From Methylobacteriaceae bacterium (GTDB lineage Bacteria > Pseudomonadota > Alphaproteobacteria > Rhizobiales > Beijerinckiaceae), in assembly GCA_020638195.1 (NCBI GenBank), contig JACKJC010000001.1, positions 423,001 through 487,000 of the forward strand: 64,000 nucleotides of DNA, in the 5' to 3' direction. Each line of letters begins with the position of its first letter. Position 1 is the first letter of the stretch. Positions 59,633 through 64,000 of the stretch are shown here, piece by piece. The notes under the pieces are model-generated. The model was not told the DNA's origin, made no database searches, and saw only the letters and a program-made list of their open reading frames with translations. The translations under genes were made by a program, and so were the position numbers.

Positions 59633-61512
59633 GCTCCTGCCTCGCCACGCTTCGCGTAGGCCGCCAGCAAGGTCATAGCCGCAGGGGTCATGCCTTCAAC
59701 TTCGTATGCATGTCCTAAGGTCAGAGGCTTCGCCTTCAACAGGCGGCTTCGTATCTCGTTCGATAGCCCGGGTATCGAGCGATAATCCAGATCCGGCGAA
59801 AGTTTCGCCGCCAAACGCGCACGGTAATCAGACACGGCTCCATTTTGCCGGTCAAGATAAACAGCATACTTGGCGTCCGTCTCGACCTGCATTCGAGCCG
59901 AAGCGCTTGAGTTCGATAGCTCGGGCCACATTCTGATTAGATCTTCGAAGCATACGTCCACCCGCGCAAGCAATTCCATAGCCGTCCGCCGAACGCCGTC
60001 CTCTTTCACGTCGATTCCAAAGGAACGGGTCATTTGAGGGGTCGCCGACAAGCCGGAGAGCTTTCGCGCAACTTCAGACGTCTCAAGCTCCCTCATCCGA
60101 AACGCCGCCGTCCGCCCGCCCGACACGCAACCCAGCGACGTTCCGACCGGCGTCAATCTGAAGTCCGCATTGTCCGCACGCAGACTAAGGCGAAACTCCG
60201 ATCTCGACGTGAACATCCGATATGGTTCGGTAACGCCGCGGCTTGTCAGGTCGTCGATCATCACCCCGATAAAACTGGCGCTCCTCTCCAGAACAGCGGG
60301 CGTGGCCCCAGAGGACCTCAGCGCCGCATTGATGCCAGCCAAAACCCCCTGCCCCGCAGCTTCTTCATACCCAGTCGTACCATTGACCTGCCCTGCCAAA
60401 AACAATCTACAGAGATTCTTGGACTCCAAGGTCGGGAATAGTCCGCGTGGATCGAAATAGTCATACTCGATCGCATAGCCGTAGCGAGCAATCTCGACGC
60501 GCTCGAGACCCGGAATGGTCCGCAAAAAACGTTCCTGAGCCGACTCGGACAGACTTGTCGACACTCCATTGGGATAGACGAGTTCGGTGTCAAAACCCTC
60601 TGGCTCCAGGAATATTTGATGCCCGTCGCGATCCCCAAAACGTGACACCTTGTCCTCGATCGACGGGCAGTAGCGCGGGCCGTGCCCGACGATCGCCCCC
60701 GTCCGCAACGGAGAATCGACAAACGCATCCCGAATAATATCGTGGGTGGCGGCCGTGGTACGCGTAATGCGGCAATCGACCTGCGGCGTCGCAATTCCGT
60801 CAGACAGAAACGAAAATGGTTCCGGATCAGAATCGCCAGGCTGCCGCTCCAGCCCATCCCAGTCGATTGTGCGCTGGTGCAACCGCGCAGGGGTCCCAGT
60901 CTTGAGACGGCCCACGGCCAGCCCAAACGATTCAAGATTTCGTCCAAGAAGTTCGGCCGGCGCCTCGCCGACGCGTCCCGCCGCAATTCTTTTCCGGCCG
61001 ATATGGATCACTCCACGCAAGAACGTCCCGGCTGTAAGAACGACAGCGCCTGCAAGGACAGCTCTGCCGTCATGGAGGCGAACTCCGGACACCTGACCTT
61101 CTTGCAAAATCAACCCATCAACCATCCCAACGACGGTTGAAAGATTTGGATATGTAGCAAGCTCGGTCTGCATCGCACGCTGGTACAGGCGTCTATCGAT
61201 CTGCGCGCGCGGCCCTCGGGCTGCGGGTCCCCGAGAACGATTCAGAATCCGAAACTGAATGCCAGCGCGATCGGCCATCCGGGCCATCAATCCATCGAGC
61301 GCGTCAATCTCCCGGACGATCTGACCCTTACCCAACCCGCCAATGGCCGGGTTGCAAGACATAACCCCGATATCGGAGATGCTCTTGGTTACGAGCGCCG
61401 TACGTGCCCCCATCCTCGCGGAGGCAGCAGCGGCCTCGCAGCCTGCATGTCCGCCGCCGATCACGATGACATCAAATCTTTCCGCCTGCGAATCGTGTTT
61501 CACGTGAAACAC
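59629..61512 (-). CDS. mnmG: tRNA uridine-5-carboxymethylaminomethyl enzyme MnmG
   Basis: MnmG (GidA) is the FAD/NADH partner of MnmE in forming cmnm5U34 of tRNAs. The 627-residue protein has the FAD motif DVIVIGGGHAGCEAA, the VMSCNPAIGGLGKGQIVREIDALDG signature and the C-terminal MnmE/tRNA-binding domain. The start is a GTG directly after the mnmE stop. The first codons, MFHVKH, are read from a perfect parS site, so the DNA element overlaps the start codon. Confidence 0.97.
   Translation of the reverse strand: MFHVKHDSQAERFDVIVIGGGHAGCEAAAASARMGARTALVTKSISDIGVMSCNPAIGGLGKGQIVREIDALDGLMARMADRAGIQFRILNRSRGPAARGPRAQIDRRLYQRAMQTELATYPNLSTVVGMVDGLILQEGQVSGVRLHDGRAVLAGAVVLTAGTFLRGVIHIGRKRIAAGRVGEAPAELLGRNLESFGLAVGRLKTGTPARLHQRTIDWDGLERQPGDSDPEPFSFLSDGIATPQVDCRITRTTAATHDIIRDAFVDSPLRTGAIVGHGPRYCPSIEDKVSRFGDRDGHQIFLEPEGFDTELVYPNGVSTSLSESAQERFLRTIPGLERVEIARYGYAIEYDYFDPRGLFPTLESKNLCRLFLAGQVNGTTGYEEAAGQGVLAGINAALRSSGATPAVLERSASFIGVMIDDLTSRGVTEPYRMFTSRSEFRLSLRADNADFRLTPVGTSLGCVSGGRTAAFRMRELETSEVARKLSGLSATPQMTRSFGIDVKEDGVRRTAMELLARVDVCFEDLIRMWPELSNSSASARMQVETDAKYAVYLDRQNGAVSDYRARLAAKLSPDLDYRSIPGLSNEIRSRLLKAKPLTLGHAYEVEGMTPAAMTLLAAYAKRGEAGA
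61496..61511. other. Perfect parS site across the mnmG start
   Basis: TGTTTCACGTGAAACA is a perfect 16-base match to the universal chromosomal parS palindrome. It covers all but the first base of the mnmG start codon and the next five codons. Together with parA, parB and the second site at 59290, it makes a complete parABS locus. Confidence 0.95.
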
Positions 61513-62823
61513 TCACTTTCCGATGCAGAAACGCGCAAAAATCGCTCCGAGGAGCTCTTCTGCGCCAAACGACCCCGAAATACTGCCCAACGCGACATTC
61601 ACATCCCGACACTCTTCTGCGGCCAATTCTAACCTGTTGCCTCGACTCGCCTCGATGAGACGCCCTAAAGCGTCCGCCGAAATCGCCAAGGCGTCGAGAT
61701 GTCGCTGCCGGGTCAGCAAACCTTCGCTTCCATCACCGACCGTGTTAAGCGCTCTCTCCCGAATAGACTTGATAAGTTTCGATATCGAATCAAAATCGAC
61801 GCTCGATATTGCAATCACACCCTTTGGAGGCGCGAAACGATCCGCCTTCGACCAGACGACCAGGTCCCCAGGAGCAGCCTCATCGAACGGATCGACATCG
61901 CCCGATTGCAGACGAACGACAAGGTCGGCGGACCCAATCGCAGACCGGGCACGTTCTACGCCGATCGCTTCGACGGGGTCCAATGCAACGCGCACACCAG
62001 CGGTATCGACAAGTTTGACGGGAACCCCATCCAGATCGAGATCTGTTGAAAGCAGGTCACGGGTCGTTCCTGCATATTCCGTCACAATTGCCAGCTCACT
62101 GCCAGCAAGCAAGTTGAAGAGCGTCGACTTGCCGACATTTGGCGGCCCAGCGATCACGACGGTGAAGCCGTTACGCAATGCGAGCGATCGAGCGCCGGCA
62201 TCGCGCGCCCGCACGATTTCGAGCCGAAGTTCTTCCGCCCGCGCCACCAACCCCTCGACTTGAGCCTCGCCGACGTCGCCCTCGTCGCTGAAATCGAGCA
62301 CGCTCTCCAACTCGACCGCAATCTGCAGCAAGGACTGGCGCCAAACTTCGGCCCTTCGACCAAGCCCGTTATCGAGTAATCGCAAGGCTTGCCGGCGTTG
62401 AAATTCCGTTTCCGAATCGATCAAATCTGCAATCGCCTCGGCCTGCGCAAGATCGAACTTGCCGGCGGAATAGGCGCGTCTTGTGAACTCCCCAGGCTCT
62501 GCGGTGCGTACCTTTTCGAACCGCCTCAGAATCGAACTGACGGCATTGATGACACCGCGACCTCCGTGAACCGTGAGTTCAAGCAGGTCCTCCCCCGTGA
62601 AGCTGGCTGGGCCTTTGAAAAAAGTCGCCAGCCCCGTATCGATCCTTTCACCTGAATCAGGATCGGAAATCGCTCGAAGGACGACACGACGCGCCTCAGG
62701 TACAGCACGCCCGCTCAGCATCTCGAGAACATATCCCGCCTGTGCGCCGGAAATTCGAAACACGGCCAATGCCGACCGCCCTGGCGGAGTCGCGAGCGCG
62801 AAAATCGTGTCGGATTCCGCCAT
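61513..62823 (-). CDS. mnmE: tRNA modification GTPase MnmE
   Basis: MnmE (TrmE) is a dimeric GTPase that binds formyl-folate and works with MnmG on tRNA U34. The 436-residue protein has the N-terminal folate-binding domain (APGRSALAVFRISG-like TPPGRSALAVFRISG), the G domain with GPPNVGKSTLFN, the switch region AGTTRD, DTAG and SKAD, and the C-terminal FCIGK motif. Its stop is directly followed by the mnmG GTG. rho precedes after 29 bases. Confidence 0.97.
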   Translation of the reverse strand: MAESDTIFALATPPGRSALAVFRISGAQAGYVLEMLSGRAVPEARRVVLRAISDPDSGERIDTGLATFFKGPASFTGEDLLELTVHGGRGVINAVSSILRRFEKVRTAEPGEFTRRAYSAGKFDLAQAEAIADLIDSETEFQRRQALRLLDNGLGRRAEVWRQSLLQIAVELESVLDFSDEGDVGEAQVEGLVARAEELRLEIVRARDAGARSLALRNGFTVVIAGPPNVGKSTLFNLLAGSELAIVTEYAGTTRDLLSTDLDLDGVPVKLVDTAGVRVALDPVEAIGVERARSAIGSADLVVRLQSGDVDPFDEAAPGDLVVWSKADRFAPPKGVIAISSVDFDSISKLIKSIRERALNTVGDGSEGLLTRQRHLDALAISADALGRLIEASRGNRLELAAEECRDVNVALGSISGSFGAEELLGAIFARFCIGK

Positions 62824-62852
62824 AGGTCCGGCCTCCGAAAGCGGCGCTAAAC

Positions 62853-64000
62853 TCAGGTGTTCATGGATTCGAAAAAGCTCGAATTGCCCTTTGGAGTCTC
62901 GCGCAACTTGCCGAGCAGGAATTCGATCGCATCGATCGTCCCCATCGGATTGAGAATGCGCCGCAGCACATACATTTTCTTGAGTATGTCCGGCGCCACG
63001 AGGAGTTCTTCCTTGCGGGTTCCGGACCTGGTGATGTCGATCGCCGGAAAAACGCGTTTGTCCGCGACCTTACGGTCAAGAATGATTTCAGAGTTGCCTG
63101 TGCCCTTGAACTCTTCGAAGATCACTTCGTCCATACGCGAACCGGTATCGATCAGGGCTGTAGCGATAATCGTTAGCGATCCACCTTCCTCGATATTTCG
63201 CGCGGCGCCGAAGAAACGCTTCGGGCGCTGGAGCGCATTCGCATCGACACCACCAGTCAGCACCTTGCCGGACGACGGAACGACGGTGTTATACGCACGG
63301 CCAAGACGCGTGATGGAATCGAGCAGGATCACGACATCCCGCCCGTGCTCGACTAGTCGCTTGGCCTTTTCGATGACCATTTCTGCGACCTGGACGTGAC
63401 GTACCGCTGGTTCGTCGAATGTCGACGACACCACCTCGCCTTTCACGGAACGCTGCATGTCCGTCACTTCTTCAGGACGTTCATCGATCAGAAGTACGAT
63501 GAGATAGCATTCCGGATGATTTGCAGTGACCGATTGCGCAATGTTCTGCAGTAGCACTGTCTTGCCGGTCCGGGGCGGAGCGACGATCAACGCTCTCTGC
63601 CCCTTGCCGATCGGCGACACAATATCGATGACGCGGGCCGAAACATCCTTACGCGTCGGATCCTCAATCTCAAGCTTCAATCGCTCATCCGGATAAAGCG
63701 GCGTCAAATTATCGAAATGAACCTTGTGCCTGACCTTTTCCGGGTCTTCGAAATTGATCGTATTCACCTTCAGAAGTGCGAAATAACGTTCGCCTTCCTT
63801 GGGACTTCTGATCAATCCCTCCACTGTATCGCCAGTCCGCAAGCCAAAACGCCGAATTTGCGATGGAGAGACATAAATATCGTCTGGACCAGCCAAGTAA
63901 TTTGCGTCTGGGGAACGAAGAAATCCGAAACCATCTTGTAGAACTTCAACGACACCTTCGCCGATGATTTCGACTTCATTGTTCGCTAATTGCTTCAATA
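62853..64000 (-). CDS. rho: Transcription termination factor Rho, N-terminus outside window
   Basis: Rho is a hexameric RNA helicase that terminates transcription. About 381 residues are visible: the end of the N-terminal helical domain, the RNA-binding cold-shock-like domain (GVVEVLQDGFGFLRSPDANYL), the ATPase domain with Walker A APPRTGKTVLL and the Q- and R-loops (VDANALQRPKRFFGAARN). The frame is open to the edge at L-K-Q-L-A, which in relatives lies about 40 residues into the protein, so the start is beyond the window. rho-mnmE-mnmG order is typical of alphaproteobacteria. Confidence 0.96.
   Translation of the reverse strand, partial: LKQLANNEVEIIGEGVVEVLQDGFGFLRSPDANYLAGPDDIYVSPSQIRRFGLRTGDTVEGLIRSPKEGERYFALLKVNTINFEDPEKVRHKVHFDNLTPLYPDERLKLEIEDPTRKDVSARVIDIVSPIGKGQRALIVAPPRTGKTVLLQNIAQSVTANHPECYLIVLLIDERPEEVTDMQRSVKGEVVSSTFDEPAVRHVQVAEMVIEKAKRLVEHGRDVVILLDSITRLGRAYNTVVPSSGKVLTGGVDANALQRPKRFFGAARNIEEGGSLTIIATALIDTGSRMDEVIFEEFKGTGNSEIILDRKVADKRVFPAIDITRSGTRKEELLVAPDILKKMYVLRRILNPMGTIDAIEFLLGKLRETPKGNSSFFESMNT

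Noticed and set aside
1..64000. CRISPR arrays, insertion sequences, rRNA operons or a defence island
   Set aside because: No regularly spaced repeats, transposase, rRNA motifs or clustered defence genes were seen.

Overview
The window is high-GC, gene-dense bacterial chromosome with the housekeeping content and order of an alphaproteobacterium of the Hyphomicrobiales (Rhizobiales). Pointers are the alphaproteobacterial families DUF4167, DUF2794, DUF1476 (F1-ATPase inhibitor zeta), DUF2125, TIGR02302/DUF4175 and a CenR-like regulator, plus the orders purC-purS-purQ, purL-bolA-grxD, etfB-etfA-hbd, ftsE-ftsX-plsC, metX-metW, amt-tesB-ftsK-lolA-xthA, leuS-lptE-holA and rho-mnmE-mnmG-rsmG-parA-parB. 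Genus cannot be fixed by eye; a Beijerinckiaceae/Methylocystaceae-type organism is only a guess. I see no insertion sequence, prophage, CRISPR array or rRNA. The only RNA gene called with confidence is a tRNA-Gly(GCC).

Layout. 1-5945: uppP (5' end outside the window), clpB, DUF4167 and prmC. 5932-9456: htpG, DUF2794 and a Bax-inhibitor-1 protein. 9583-15095: an ABC exporter of the YbbAP type, divergent from a TesA-like esterase, then thpR and xerC overlapping tail to tail. 15150-21525: zeta subunit, purC-S-Q, an OmpW porin on the other strand, then purL-bolA-grxD. 21562-28577: a basic secreted protein of unknown function, TlpA thioredoxin, argH-lptM-lysA and the large TIGR02302 membrane protein. 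28648-32828: a tiny twin-membrane protein, cobalamin adenosyltransferase, electron-transfer flavoprotein with 3-hydroxybutyryl-CoA dehydrogenase, and an HNH protein. 32801-36987: DUF3426, ftsE-ftsX, plsC, DUF2125. 36981-41858: prephenate dehydrogenase and chorismate mutase divergent from metX-metW, then ppa and a GNAT enzyme. 41977-46312: tRNA-Gly, CnoX, Lon-N-like protein, Trm112, amt, tesB. 46381-53050: ftsK, lolA, xthA, a cNMP-fold protein, CenR-like regulator, YkuD transpeptidase, yggS. 53193-64000: leuS-lptE-holA converging on the parB-parA-rsmG-mnmG-mnmE-rho block, with rho cut by the window end.

Most of this is core biology: envelope assembly (uppP, lptE, lptM, lolA, plsC, ftsEX), proteostasis (clpB, htpG, cnoX, tlpA), purine, arginine, lysine, methionine and tyrosine synthesis, and chromosome segregation (parABS, ftsK, xerC). 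The parABS block suggests that the replication origin is not far from the right edge. The most interesting non-coding signals are a perfect parS across the mnmG start codon with a near-perfect second copy in rsmG; a nested set of inverted repeats in the metX leader that could form a multibranch RNA closing over the start region; an FNR/FixK-type box upstream of ompW; and a terminator-like hairpin with no matching gene upstream of htpG, which could end an undescribed small RNA.
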